A stretch of DNA of 64,000 nucleotides from Cytobacillus suaedae (GCA_014960805.1 CP063163.1:476001-540000); one strand, 5' to 3'. Numbered from the stretch's first letter, positions 17,718-26,744 are shown. Notes: a model not told the origin generated them from the letters alone. Translations and numbers: made by a program.

Positions 17718-17858
17718 ATGGGAGCTAACCATAAAAACAGTAATGGTCTAGAGCATGAAACATCGAGAGTAGGCACGTGGATTTCCTTAGGGGTATTAGC
17801 AGCTGTTCTACTTGGTACGTATTTACTATTTTTTGGAGTTTACTTCGATAGATTATAG
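17718..17858 (+). CDS. Cytochrome c oxidase subunit IIa (ba3-type, single helix)
   Basis: This 46-residue protein has a polar N-terminus and one transmembrane helix (about 21-40: WISLGVLAAVLLGTYLLFFG), ending VYFDRL. A tiny one-helix subunit directly before subunit II is the hallmark of ba3-type oxidases (subunit IIa, CbaD-like); it supplies a helix missing from the short subunit II. AAGGGGG lies upstream, and the stop is 11 nt before the next ATG. Confidence 0.8.
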   Translation: MGANHKNSNGLEHETSRVGTWISLGVLAAVLLGTYLLFFGVYFDRL

Positions 17859-17869
17859 GAGGGAAAGGC

Positions 17870-18337
17870 ATGAAAATGCATCTTGATGAAAAGATATGGC
17901 TATTTTTGAGTTTCGGTATGATTATGGGATTCATGATTTTCACTGGTTATCAGACCTTTGCATTAGAAATGGGACCACCGAGTCATAAGGAAACAATCGA
18001 TCCAAATAAGGTTGATCAAATTGCTCCATTTGATAACCCAGGTATAAAACAAATTGGTGAAAATGAATATGAAGTTGTAATGACTCTTCAAATTTTTAGC
18101 TTCACACCAAACAAAATTGAAATACCAGCGGGAGCAACGGTTCATTTTACAATGACATCTAAAGACGTTGTACATGGTTTTCAAGTCGCAAACACAAATC
18201 TAAATGCAATGGTTATGCCAGGGCATATCACAAAGATTACTCAAACATTTGATGAGCCTGGTGAGTATTTAGTGTTATGTAACGAATATTGTGGTGCAGG
18301 TCACCAGTTAATGGCTACTACGATTACGGTGAAGTAA
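17870..18337 (+). CDS. cbaB: Cytochrome c oxidase subunit II (ba3-type)
   Basis: The 155-residue subunit II has one N-terminal transmembrane helix (about 10-32) and an extracytoplasmic cupredoxin domain. The CuA ligands are all visible: His102 (VVHGFQ) and Cys137, Glu139, Cys141, His145, Met148 in LCNEYCGAGHQLM. CuA shows that it accepts electrons from cytochrome c, unlike the quinol oxidase encoded 3.6 kb further on. GGAGGG precedes the ATG, and the gene is 13 nt from subunit I. Confidence 0.92.
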   Translation: MKMHLDEKIWLFLSFGMIMGFMIFTGYQTFALEMGPPSHKETIDPNKVDQIAPFDNPGIKQIGENEYEVVMTLQIFSFTPNKIEIPAGATVHFTMTSKDVVHGFQVANTNLNAMVMPGHITKITQTFDEPGEYLVLCNEYCGAGHQLMATTITVK

Positions 18338-18350
18338 GGAGGTAAGGTCA

Positions 18351-20042
18351 ATGGAAACAGTTATAAATTCGAAGACACAATCTTTTAAAGAAAAAACAAA
18401 TAAAGTCCTCGGTATAAGTCTAGAGGATGCAAATATCTCAAAATCGTATTTATCTGTTGCTTTTATCGCATTATTACTTGGAGGAGCACTTGGTCTTTTA
18501 CAAGGATTAAACCGTGCAGGATTACTAGAACTTCCAGCTTGGTTTAACTATTATCAAGTATTAACCGCACACGGAATTCTACTAGTTGTTGTACTATCAG
18601 CTTTCTTTACAATCGGTTACTTTTACGCAGCACTCTCACATACGCTTGGAGGATTACTTCCAGTCGTAAGAAAAATAGCATGGACCGGCTTCTGGTTGAA
18701 AATGTTCGGTTTTGTATTAGCCGTTATACCAATCTTACTTAATGAAGCATCGGTTATGTTTACATTCTATCCGCCAATGGCAGCACACCCAGTATTCTAC
18801 TTTGGATTAGTATTCATCGTATTAGGAATTTGGGCATTATCAATCGGCGCGTTTATGCAAGTTGCTAGCTGGAGAAAAAGAAACCCAGGTCAGCACTTGC
18901 CAATCCTTTCATTCTTTGCAACAGGTGTATTTGTCCTATTAGTAGGTGCAACGTTATTCGTAGCAGTTGAGGTATTATTCTTAATCATTCCATGGTCACT
19001 TGGATGGGTTGACGGCATTAACGTAATGCTTTCTCGTACACTGTTCTGGGCATTCGGACACACAGCCGTTAATATCTGGTACTTAACAGCAGTTTCAATG
19101 TGGTATGTAATCGTACCAAAAGTAATCGGCGGAACTCGCTGGAACGATTATCTAACTCGTGTAGTTGTAATCGCACTTGTAATTATGAACATCACAGGTG
19201 GATTCCACCATCAAATTATTGACCCAGGTATTTCAGAGTCAATTAAATACATGCACGTATTCATGAGTTTAGCTATTGGTTTTCCTTCGTTAATGACAGC
19301 ATACGCAATGTTTGCAGTATTTGAGCGTACAGCTAGAAGAAAAGGTGGAAAAGGTCTTGTAGGCTGGTATAAAAAGTTACCTTGGGGCGATGTTCGTTTC
19401 CTAGCACCATTTATCGCAATGGCTGCCTTCATTCCAGCAGGTGTTGGTGGTATCGTTCAAAGTACCAACCAATTAAACCAAGTTGTTCATAATACGTTAT
19501 GGGTAGTTGGTCACTTCCATTTAACATTAGGTATGTCAGTTGTAATGACTTTCTTTGGAGTAAGTTACTGGTTGATACCATATTTATCAAAACGCGTACT
19601 AACTCCGCAAATGAATAAAATTGGAGTTCTTCAAACAATTATCTGGACAGTTGGTATGTTACTAATGTCCATCTCAATGCACTGGGTTGGGGTACTAGGT
19701 TCACCACGTAGAACATCTTACTCAACTTATTTCGATAATGCGACAGCGTTAAGCTGGGATCCATATTTAATGTTCTTAGGAATCGGTGGAACATTATTAT
19801 TCATTGCAGTAATCATTCAAGTCTATGCAGTGTTTAACATGATGTTCTTTGCACCAAAAGGAGAAACAGAGTTCCCGATTGCAGATGTAGAAAAGGGAGA
19901 AGCAAAAACTCCATATATGACTGAGCGTTGGGGTATCTGGGTAGTGCTAATGATCTTAACGATTGCAATGGCCTACGTCGTTCCAATCGTAGATATGATT
20001 GTTAATGCACCTCCAGGCTCACCACCATTTAAAACTTGGTAA
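18351..20042 (+). CDS. cbaA: Cytochrome c oxidase subunit I (b(o/a)3-type)
   Basis: A 563-residue heme-copper oxidase core subunit of the B family with about 13 helices. Ligand motifs: YQVLTAHGILLV (low-spin heme His), WAFGHTAVNIWYLTAVSMWYVIVP (CuB His with the cross-linked Tyr), NITGGFHHQIIDP (CuB His pair) and VGHFHLTLGM (both heme His). It reduces oxygen to water and pumps protons. AAGGAGGT precedes the ATG. A hairpin follows, then SCO and another membrane protein, so this is a compact five-gene cluster. Confidence 0.93.
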   Translation: METVINSKTQSFKEKTNKVLGISLEDANISKSYLSVAFIALLLGGALGLLQGLNRAGLLELPAWFNYYQVLTAHGILLVVVLSAFFTIGYFYAALSHTLGGLLPVVRKIAWTGFWLKMFGFVLAVIPILLNEASVMFTFYPPMAAHPVFYFGLVFIVLGIWALSIGAFMQVASWRKRNPGQHLPILSFFATGVFVLLVGATLFVAVEVLFLIIPWSLGWVDGINVMLSRTLFWAFGHTAVNIWYLTAVSMWYVIVPKVIGGTRWNDYLTRVVVIALVIMNITGGFHHQIIDPGISESIKYMHVFMSLAIGFPSLMTAYAMFAVFERTARRKGGKGLVGWYKKLPWGDVRFLAPFIAMAAFIPAGVGGIVQSTNQLNQVVHNTLWVVGHFHLTLGMSVVMTFFGVSYWLIPYLSKRVLTPQMNKIGVLQTIIWTVGMLLMSISMHWVGVLGSPRRTSYSTYFDNATALSWDPYLMFLGIGGTLLFIAVIIQVYAVFNMMFFAPKGETEFPIADVEKGEAKTPYMTERWGIWVVLMILTIAMAYVVPIVDMIVNAPPGSPPFKTW

Positions 20043-20053
20043 TTAAATGATAG

Positions 20054-20088
20054 AGAGATAGCTCGGGCAATGGAGGGCTATCTCTTTC
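20054..20088 (+). terminator. Hairpin after ba3 subunit I
   Basis: AGAGATAGC / GCTATCTCT closes a 14-nt loop and is followed by TTCTG. It is a weak terminator and may only reduce read-through into the SCO gene. Confidence 0.6.
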
Positions 20089-20149
20089 TGCTAAAAATGA
20101 AAAAGCAACAAAGGTACGAAAATAACGTAGATTTGGGAAGTGATCTCTT

Positions 20150-20782
20150 ATGATCAAAAATCGGCAAACAACCATCGCTAGTATCGTTGTTATTCTTTTC
20201 GGTTGTGTATTGTTCTTTATCGGAACGGATGGGTTCAGTGCGTTTACCGAGGAAACAGCGAGAGTGAATAAACTAATCGAAGATAAGCCCAAATTCCCTG
20301 ATGTCATGTTAGAGGACAGTAATGAAAGAACCTACAATATTTCTGAGTTTGAAGACAAATACGTGTTTATTACGTTTTTTTATACAGCATGTATGACGGT
20401 TTGCCCACAGTTAGAAATGAACATGTCTCAGGTGTATGAGTTGTTACCTCCAGAATATATAGGGGAAGACATCGTATTTTTAAGTATTAGCTTTGACCCT
20501 GAGAGAGATGTTCCTGCCACACTTGATAAGTATAAGGATTACTTCGGAAGTGATGGTGAAACCTGGAGAATGGCAAGAGTTCCAGACCAAGCAGAATTGG
20601 ATTCTCTGCTAAAAGCATTCGGTGTGACTGTCATTCCAGACGGATATGGTAACTTTGCTCACAACTCTGCATTTTACTTAGTGGATCGAAATGGACACCT
20701 ACAAGAAGTGATGGATTACACATTAGTTGAAGAAGCTGCAACTAAAATTAAGAATCTTATCGCAGCTGAAAAAGGGGAGTAA
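20150..20782 (+). CDS. SCO1/SenC family copper chaperone
   Basis: A 210-residue protein with an N-terminal membrane anchor (about 8-25) and a thioredoxin-like domain outside the membrane. The copper-binding motif CMTVCP (Cys81, Cys85) and the distant His in NFAHNSAFYLVD form the SCO site that loads copper into CuA of subunit II. GGGAAGTGA precedes the ATG. The position right after the ba3 genes supports that role. The final codons are 4 nt from the next start. Confidence 0.9.
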   Translation: MIKNRQTTIASIVVILFGCVLFFIGTDGFSAFTEETARVNKLIEDKPKFPDVMLEDSNERTYNISEFEDKYVFITFFYTACMTVCPQLEMNMSQVYELLPPEYIGEDIVFLSISFDPERDVPATLDKYKDYFGSDGETWRMARVPDQAELDSLLKAFGVTVIPDGYGNFAHNSAFYLVDRNGHLQEVMDYTLVEEAATKIKNLIAAEKGE

Positions 20783-20786
20783 GTCT

Positions 20787-21341
20787 ATGACACAATTTAT
20801 ATATGGCTTAGTAATTTTTATCTTTCTAGCACTTCCCCCAGTGTCAAATTTAATGGAATCGATTATGGTTGTTCATATGCATATGCAAATGCCGGCCCTT
20901 GTTGTAGCAGGATTCTTTATGGGGAAACTGTTTCAACTCAAGTTTCCTAGATTCTTTGAAAAATGGAACCAAAACGGAATACCGGGCGCATTACTATTTA
21001 TCGTTATTATGATTTACTGGACCATTCCACGTACAATGGATGAAACTTTGTTAGAACCGACAATGCAAGTATGGAAGTTTATCAGTTTGGCACTTCTAGC
21101 GGGAGTACCGTTAAGAGATAGCTGGACGAAACTCTCTTCAAAAGCAAAAAACACTATTTTCATATTTTTTACGATAAAATATTTGGGAATGGGTGTACTG
21201 TACATTAATATTGATAACCAATTATGTAATAACTACTTAATGGTCGACCAAATCACACTAGGCTGGAGCTTCTTAACAACAGCAATCGTTATCATGATCT
21301 ACCTCGTTTACGAAGCCTTTCGAGATAAAACAGTATATTAA
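20787..21341 (+). CDS. Membrane protein of the ba3 cluster with a His/Met-rich motif
   Basis: A 184-residue polytopic protein with about five hydrophobic segments. The striking motif ESIMVVHMHMQMPALVVAGFF (about 24-44) has His and Met residues at a membrane boundary and loosely recalls the HxxxHM motif of the CtaG oxidase-assembly family, but the protein is half the usual length. The start at ATG 20787 has GGGGAGTAAG upstream; the SCO stop is 4 nt before it, so translation is coupled. I infer a role in ba3 assembly or copper delivery from context and cannot name the family. Confidence 0.75.
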   Translation: MTQFIYGLVIFIFLALPPVSNLMESIMVVHMHMQMPALVVAGFFMGKLFQLKFPRFFEKWNQNGIPGALLFIVIMIYWTIPRTMDETLLEPTMQVWKFISLALLAGVPLRDSWTKLSSKAKNTIFIFFTIKYLGMGVLYINIDNQLCNNYLMVDQITLGWSFLTTAIVIMIYLVYEAFRDKTVY

Positions 21342-21345
21342 AAAA

Positions 21346-21397
21346 GGGGCCTGACCCCCACTGCGTTAATGCTCTACCGCAGTGGGGGTCAGGCCCC
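21346..21397. repeat. Family A palindrome, copy 6 (full, variant core)
   Basis: The arms are GGGGCCTGACCCCCACTGCG and CGCAGTGGGGGTCAGGCCCC. The inner bases differ from copy 5 (CACTGCG instead of CGGTGC) but on both arms, so pairing is kept. It starts 5 nt after the last ba3-cluster gene. Confidence 0.9.
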
Positions 21398-21401
21398 TTT
21401 A

Positions 21402-21939
21402 GACATAATTATGTCTAATTTATGTCTTAGGATAGAATGCCTTCCACGATATGTGGATATCTCTTAAAACCCTATTGTTCTAGGCTCCTCGGTGTTCTTC
21501 TGAAATTAAATTGTGCAAAACTAAAACTGGAATTTACTTCCTTTATATTTTTGTCACAACTTATCCGAGCTTCGTATGTTATTATCATAATCACAGTGAT
21601 AAACATCACAACCTAAAAGGTTAAATTATGATACATTCACCAAACGTCTCTTCCAAAAACACTGTGAGACCCAGAGTTACAAAAGCTAAAATTTTTTTGG
21701 TGGATTTGTGAATGTATGCACAATCTCACCATTATATTATGTGAAGTGATGAGCAATATATTAGGCATCTTTTCACTAAAAAGATCTTAAATGTAGTAGA
21801 TCTCGAATCATTAGTTGTCATTTCTTTCAGGTCAACTATTTATTTTTTACAACTTTGTGAACTACTACACAATTTAATCACTATGTTTATATAGTAAATC
21901 AAGCAACCAAATTGACTTGCACTTAAGGAGATGAGTGTC
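21402..21939. promoter_or_regulatory. Long leader/regulatory region of qoxABCD
   Basis: About 540 nt without a gene. It contains an Fnr-like site AGTGATAAACATCACA (21595-21610, one mismatch to TGTGA-N6-TCACA), overlapping the ATCACAGTGAT palindrome. A long-range inverted repeat follows (ATACATTCACCAAA 21631-21644 with TTTGTGAATGTAT 21705-21717), and a TTTGTGAAC that resembles ResD targets lies near 21853. These would fit oxygen-dependent control of a terminal oxidase. No transcription start can be fixed by eye. Confidence 0.45.
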
Positions 21940-22935
21940 ATGAAGTATATGAAACAAAAAGTATTAGGACTACTAGCCCTGATCTTACTTTTTTTGACTG
22001 GCTGTGAAACGAACCTTGTTGTTCTTGAGCCTCAGGGTCCTGTAGCGAGAAGTATTGCAGAGTTAATTAACTGGTCAATCTTCTGGATGCTAATTGTTGT
22101 TGTTGTTGTATTCGCGATGTTTGCTTTTATTGTTTGGAAATATAGAGAAAGACCAGAAAACATGGATTATGAGCCACCTGAGGAGCACGGCAGTACCGTG
22201 TTAGAAATTGTCTGGACAGTTATTCCAATTCTTATCTTAGTTGCTTTAACGATTCCGACAGTTAAAACACTTTACGCGCTAGAAGAAGTTCCACAAGGTT
22301 ATGAAGAAAAAGAGCCTATTACCATTCATGTTACATCAGCAGACTGGAAGTGGATTTTCAGCTATCCAGAAGAAGGGATTCAAACAGTTAACTATGTAAA
22401 TATTCCAGAGGACACGCCTATTGATTTTCGTTTAACTTCTGCTGGTACAATGCAATCATTCTGGGTACCTGCATTAGGTGGACAGAAATATGCGATGGCA
22501 AAAATGGAAACACAAATGTACCTTTTAGCTGATAACCCGGGTTCTTACTTCGGTAAAAATACAAACTTCAATGGCCGTGGGTATGCTGGGATGGAATTTG
22601 AAGTTCTTGCCCAAACACATGCGGAATTTGAGCAATGGGTCAAGGATGTTAAAAATACAGCACCAAAACTTACGGAGTCAGAATACGAAGAGTTGCTTAA
22701 ACCTACACATTTAGGTCGATTAACATTCTCTAATACTCACTTAGAGTGGGTTAACCATGCTGATATTGATTCTAAATCTTATACAAACCCAGAGTTATAT
22801 AGATATACAGGGTATCCTGGTAGAATTTTCGACGAAGAAGATAACTACAAAAACAAAGATGAAGACAAAGAATCATCTGAAAAAGAAGATGTAAAAGATA
22901 AAGACACCGACGGAGGTGACCACCATGGACATTAG
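21940..22935 (+). CDS. qoxA: Cytochrome aa3 quinol oxidase subunit II
   Basis: A 331-residue lipoprotein (lipobox FLTGC) with two transmembrane helices and a cupredoxin domain. The CuA ligands are missing: the region GGQKYAMAKMETQMYLLADNPG has no Cys, which marks a quinol oxidase rather than a cytochrome c oxidase. LEPQGPVAR after the lipid Cys and FWVPALGGQKYAM are typical of QoxA. The tail (about 290-331) is highly charged and ends GGDHHGH. The start is ATG 21940, 9 nt after AAGGAG; the ATG at 21931 abuts that site. Its end overlaps qoxB by 11 nt. Confidence 0.93.
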   Translation: MKYMKQKVLGLLALILLFLTGCETNLVVLEPQGPVARSIAELINWSIFWMLIVVVVVFAMFAFIVWKYRERPENMDYEPPEEHGSTVLEIVWTVIPILILVALTIPTVKTLYALEEVPQGYEEKEPITIHVTSADWKWIFSYPEEGIQTVNYVNIPEDTPIDFRLTSAGTMQSFWVPALGGQKYAMAKMETQMYLLADNPGSYFGKNTNFNGRGYAGMEFEVLAQTHAEFEQWVKDVKNTAPKLTESEYEELLKPTHLGRLTFSNTHLEWVNHADIDSKSYTNPELYRYTGYPGRIFDEEDNYKNKDEDKESSEKEDVKDKDTDGGDHHGH

Positions 22936-24901
22936 ATGGAATGAAATTTTAATTACAGGTGATCCGTTAATATTAGGAGCACAGATTTCGATAGTATTAA
23001 CCATGCTTGGTGTAGTTGGAGGATTAACATATTTTAAAAAGTGGAAATGGCTTTGGTCAGAATGGATCACAACTGTTGACCATAAACGTATTGGTATTAT
23101 GTATATCATTGCTGCTGTATTAATGTTTTTCCGTGGTGGAATGGACGGAATGCTGATGAAGGCACAGACGTCTAGACCAGAAATGGAATTCCTAAGTTCA
23201 CAGCATTATAACGAGATTTTTACAACTCACGGTGTTATCATGATTCTTTTCATGGCAATGCCTTTCCTTATCGGATTAATGAACGTTATCATTCCTTTAC
23301 AAATCGGGGCTAGAGACGTTGCGTTTCCACAATTAAATGCACTTAGCTTTTGGCTCTTCTTTAGTGGAGCAATGTTATTTAATATTTCGTTTGTTGTCGG
23401 TGGCTCGCCAGATGCTGGTTGGACCTCGTACTTCCCACTTGCAGGGAAAGAGTTCAGTCCTGGTATCGGTAACAACTACTACGCAATCGCACTACAAATT
23501 GCGGGTATCGGAACACTAATGACAGGTATTAACTTTATCGTAACAATCTTAAAAATGAGAACTAAAGGTATGACATTACTAAAAATGCCTATGTTCGCGT
23601 GGACAACTTTAGTTACGTCTGTAATCATTGTTGCTTCATTCCCAATTTTCACAGTAGCACTAGCATTAATGACGTTTGACCGTCTTTATGGAACACATTT
23701 CTTCACAGTATCAGGTGGAGGAATGGATATGCTTTGGGCAAACCTCTTCTGGTTATGGGGACATCCTGAGGTATATATCGTAGCCTTACCAGCTTTCGGT
23801 ATTTTCTCAGAGGTAATTGCGACATTCTCACGTAAGTCACTCTTTGGTTATAAATCAATGGTATTCTCCATTGTCGGTATTGCGATCTTAAGTATGGTTG
23901 TTTGGGTTCACCATTTCTATACAATGGGTTCAGGACCTCTAGTAAACTCAGTTTTCTCGATCACAACGATGATGATTGCTGTACCAACCGGGGTTAAGAT
24001 ATTCAACTGGTTATTCACGATGCGAAAAGGTCGTATTAAGATGACAACGGCTATGCTTTGGGCATTAGCATTTGTACCGAACTTCGTTATCGGTGGGGTT
24101 ACGGGAGTTATGCTTGCAATGGGAGCAGCAGACTATCAATATCACAACACATTGTTCTTAGTTGCTCACTTCCATTACGTACTAATCCCAGGTGTTGTAT
24201 TCGCGGTATTCGCAGGACTTTACTACTGGTGGCCGAAGATGTTTGGTCACATGCTTAACGAAAGAATCGGTAAATGGCATTTCTGGTTATTCGTAATCGG
24301 GTTTAACTTAACGTTCATGCCAATGTTCTTCCTAGGTCTAAACGGAGCGGTTAGACGTTCGTTTACATTCTCGGTTGAGTCAGGGTTTGCATCATTATTC
24401 CTACTTTCAGCTATTGGCTCCGTTGTTTTAGCAGTAGGATTTGCGGCATTCTGTTACAACATCTACTGGAGCATGCGTTATGCAGATCGTAATATTTCTA
24501 GTGACCCATGGGATGCTAGAACACTTGAGTGGGCAACAGCTTCTCCAGTTCAACATTATAACTTTGCGAAACTACCAGAAGTTAAAACACTTGATGCTTT
24601 CTGGCACATGAAAAAGAATAATGAAGGTTTAACTTTACACGAAAACGAAATTGAGAAAATTCATATGCCAAGTAACTCAGGCCAACCATTCATCATGTGT
24701 GTAGTATTTGGTATCGTTGGATTCTTCCTTGTTTTTGAATGGCACATCCTTGCCGCCATTGCGTCAGTGGGTATTATTGCAGGATTAATCTACAGATCGT
24801 TTGATTACAACGATGGATACTATGTGAGCGTTGATGAAGTGAAGAAAACAGAGGAAGCTTGGAGAAAAGGGAAGGCTGAGGTGAACAAATATGTCAGCTA
24901 G
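22925..24901 (+). CDS. qoxB: Cytochrome aa3 quinol oxidase subunit I
   Basis: The 658-residue core subunit of the A-type heme-copper oxidase has about 14 helices. Motifs: FTTHGVIMILFMAMPF (low-spin heme His), WLWGHPEVYIVALPAFG (CuB His and cross-linked Tyr), VWVHHFYTMG (CuB His pair) and VAHFHYVLIPG (heme His pair). It oxidises menaquinol and reduces oxygen with proton pumping. The ATG at 22925 has GGAGGTGA 5 nt upstream inside the end of qoxA. It overlaps qoxC by 11 nt. Confidence 0.95.
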   Translation: MDIRWNEILITGDPLILGAQISIVLTMLGVVGGLTYFKKWKWLWSEWITTVDHKRIGIMYIIAAVLMFFRGGMDGMLMKAQTSRPEMEFLSSQHYNEIFTTHGVIMILFMAMPFLIGLMNVIIPLQIGARDVAFPQLNALSFWLFFSGAMLFNISFVVGGSPDAGWTSYFPLAGKEFSPGIGNNYYAIALQIAGIGTLMTGINFIVTILKMRTKGMTLLKMPMFAWTTLVTSVIIVASFPIFTVALALMTFDRLYGTHFFTVSGGGMDMLWANLFWLWGHPEVYIVALPAFGIFSEVIATFSRKSLFGYKSMVFSIVGIAILSMVVWVHHFYTMGSGPLVNSVFSITTMMIAVPTGVKIFNWLFTMRKGRIKMTTAMLWALAFVPNFVIGGVTGVMLAMGAADYQYHNTLFLVAHFHYVLIPGVVFAVFAGLYYWWPKMFGHMLNERIGKWHFWLFVIGFNLTFMPMFFLGLNGAVRRSFTFSVESGFASLFLLSAIGSVVLAVGFAAFCYNIYWSMRYADRNISSDPWDARTLEWATASPVQHYNFAKLPEVKTLDAFWHMKKNNEGLTLHENEIEKIHMPSNSGQPFIMCVVFGIVGFFLVFEWHILAAIASVGIIAGLIYRSFDYNDGYYVSVDEVKKTEEAWRKGKAEVNKYVS

Positions 24902-25496
24902 TGTAAATACGTCATTACCTTTGGAATATCAAACAGAGCAAAACCGTTTTAATATCCTGGGTTTCTGGATTTTCCTTGGAGCTGAGATTGTTCTATTTGC
25001 AACTCTCTTCGCAGTATATGGAGTCCTAAGCGAGCGTTATGCCGGTGGACCTACTCATCAGGATATTATTATGGTAAAAGAAGTGATGATTCAGACATTC
25101 CTACTATTAACGAGTAGCTTTACATGTGGTCTAGCAATCTTTGAGATGCGTCGTAATAATCTAAAAGGGCTTATCACATGGTTTATTATCACCTTACTTC
25201 TTGGTCTAGGGTTCCTTTATATGGAGATTAATGAGTTTATCCATTACATCCATATTGGTGCATCGATGCAGGAGAGTGCTTTCCTTTCAAGTTTATGGGT
25301 ATTACTAGGTACTCACGGTGCACACGTTGCATTCGGTATCATTTGGGGTACGATGTTAATCATTCAGCTTTGGAAAAGAGGCTTAACACCAGTTACTGCT
25401 CGTAAAACATTTATCATCGGATTATACTGGCATTTCCTTGATGTGGTTTGGATCTTTATCTTCACATTCGTATATTTAAAAGGGATGGTGCTATAG
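24891..25496 (+). CDS. qoxC: Cytochrome aa3 quinol oxidase subunit III
   Basis: A 201-residue, five-helix subunit III. Family features are the start ...NRFNILGFWIFLGAEIVLFATLFAVY, SSFTCGLAIFEMRR, LLGTHGAHVAFGIIWG and YWHFLDVVWIFIFTFVYL. Subunit III stabilises the proton-uptake path of subunit I. The gene overlaps qoxB and abuts qoxD with no gap. Confidence 0.94.
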   Translation: MSASVNTSLPLEYQTEQNRFNILGFWIFLGAEIVLFATLFAVYGVLSERYAGGPTHQDIIMVKEVMIQTFLLLTSSFTCGLAIFEMRRNNLKGLITWFIITLLLGLGFLYMEINEFIHYIHIGASMQESAFLSSLWVLLGTHGAHVAFGIIWGTMLIIQLWKRGLTPVTARKTFIIGLYWHFLDVVWIFIFTFVYLKGMVL

Positions 25497-25802
25497 ATGG
25501 CTACTAAAACTATGAAAGGCTTTCCGATAGCTCATGTCGTTGGATTTTTGGCATCGCTAATCTTAACAGTCATAGCGGCTGCTGTTGCGTTAAAAACAAA
25601 CCTATCGTTTAATGTGGTCATGTGGATTATCGGTTCACTTGCGATTATCCAGGCAGGTCTTCAGTTATTCATGTTCATGCACGTGAACGAGGGTGAAGAT
25701 AAGAAAGCACAAATTATTAATATCGTATATGGCATTTTCATTGCTCTAGTTATCGTGCTAGGTACGATTTGGGTTATGACTTCAGGTCATGCAGCACATT
25801 AA
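25497..25802 (+). CDS. qoxD: Cytochrome aa3 quinol oxidase subunit IV
   Basis: A 101-residue, three-helix subunit IV. It has GFPIAHVVGFLASLILTVIAAAVAL, VVMWIIGSLAIIQAGLQLFMFMHVNEG and a final helix ending VMTSGHAAH. It completes the four-subunit menaquinol oxidase. The start codon follows the qoxC stop directly. Confidence 0.94.
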   Translation: MATKTMKGFPIAHVVGFLASLILTVIAAAVALKTNLSFNVVMWIIGSLAIIQAGLQLFMFMHVNEGEDKKAQIINIVYGIFIALVIVLGTIWVMTSGHAAH

Positions 25803-25820
25803 AAGTAGTATTGTAAAAAG

Positions 25821-25955
25821 TTATATTGATTTCCGCTTCAGACACTCGCTTTCCGCGGGCGACCCGGTAAGCCTCCTCGGCGCTATGCGCCTGTGGGGTC
25901 TTACCTGGCCCGTTCTCCCGCAGGAGTCTCGTGTCTTCAGCTCCAATCAATATAA
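25821..25955. repeat. Family B element, copy 1
   Basis: A 135-bp imperfect palindrome. The outer arms are TTATATTGAT and ATCAATATAA; the core has CGCTTTCCGCGGGCG, GCCTCCTCGGCGC, GCGCCTGTGGGGTC and CTCCCGCAGGAGTC. It lies between qoxD and its downstream terminator. Confidence 0.85.
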
Positions 25956-25990
25956 CTTAATGGAAAAAAGTCTTCACCATAACTAATAAT

Positions 25991-26022
25991 AAAACTCCAG
26001 CCCTTAACGGCTGGAGTTTTTT
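25991..26022. terminator. Bidirectional terminator
   Basis: AAAACTCCAGCC / GGCTGGAGTTTTTT. It can end the qox transcript and also overlaps the last codons of the convergent gene, whose stop lies in the loop. Confidence 0.85.
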
Positions 26023-26273
26023 ACGTAATAAGCGGCGTTTGTAGATTTATTAACTTGATTGTTTTGACTTAATTCTTCGATTAAAGCAAGGAACATACCG
26101 AATCCAAAAACTAGCATGGAGGAAACCATTACACTAATGCCAACGGATAAAAAGTATCCTTGGCTGATACCGCTTACAAAGAAGCTGTATACTGCAAGCA
26201 CAAAGCCGATGATTAATCCAACTGTTGTTATACGTTTAATAACTAATAATGGTTTTAATTGTTTTTCCTTCAT
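26004..26273 (-). CDS. Small two-helix membrane protein
   Basis: An 89-residue protein with two hydrophobic helices (about 17-36 and 42-64) and a polar tail NNQVNKSTNAAYYVKNSSR. The start is placed at ATG 26273 (MKEKQLKPLLVIKR) because AAAGGGGTTGAAC lies just upstream; the longer frame lacks a binding site. No family recognised. Its 3' end overlaps the terminator hairpin shared with the qox operon. Confidence 0.7.
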   Translation of the reverse strand: MKEKQLKPLLVIKRITTVGLIIGFVLAVYSFFVSGISQGYFLSVGISVMVSSMLVFGFGMFLALIEELSQNNQVNKSTNAAYYVKNSSR

Positions 26274-26462
26274 CACGTTCAACCCCTTTAGACTTATTAT
26301 ATTATATTTGTTCACAAATTTGTCAAATATTTTTCGATTTTTAGACAAATTTAGAGCAAAGGGAGATTTCTGAGAGGACAGTAAAGGCTAGTAAATTTGA
26401 AACCTTTTGAGTGTGAATATTTTTATTTTACCCTTACATTACTAATCTAAGTTTAGGTTAGG

Positions 26463-26633
26463 TTATTCGAAAGAATCCACGAGACTCCTGCGGGAGTAGC
26501 ACGTCAACGGGAGACCCCGCAGGCGAAGCCGAGGAGGCTCCCGGACTGCCCGATGGGAATCCGACTTTGAAAAAGCCGGCAGTTGGGCTTTTTCATGATT
26601 CCCCGTGGAAAGCGAGTGGATTCTTGCGAATAA
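26463..26633. repeat. Family B element, copy 2, with nested hairpin
   Basis: The outer arms TTATTCGAAAGAATCCAC and GTGGATTCTTGCGAATAA enclose the B core in the opposite orientation to copy 1. A nested segment (26553-26604) between CCCG and the GGAAAGC arm carries the hairpin GAAAAAGCC / GGGCTTTTTC. The rest of the 26352-26744 gap shows no gene. Confidence 0.85.
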
Positions 26634-26744
26634 CCCCATGTACTATTGCTGACCAGTTTACATTTTAAAAAAACAAATAAGTATACCTAGCCCTAAATAA
26701 GACCATAAAAAGAATACAGTCTATTATTCCAAGAGGTAGCTCAC

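Noticed and set aside
25789-25986. 65-codon frame after qoxD
   Set aside because: It consists of family B copy 1 and begins inside qoxD without a ribosome binding site.
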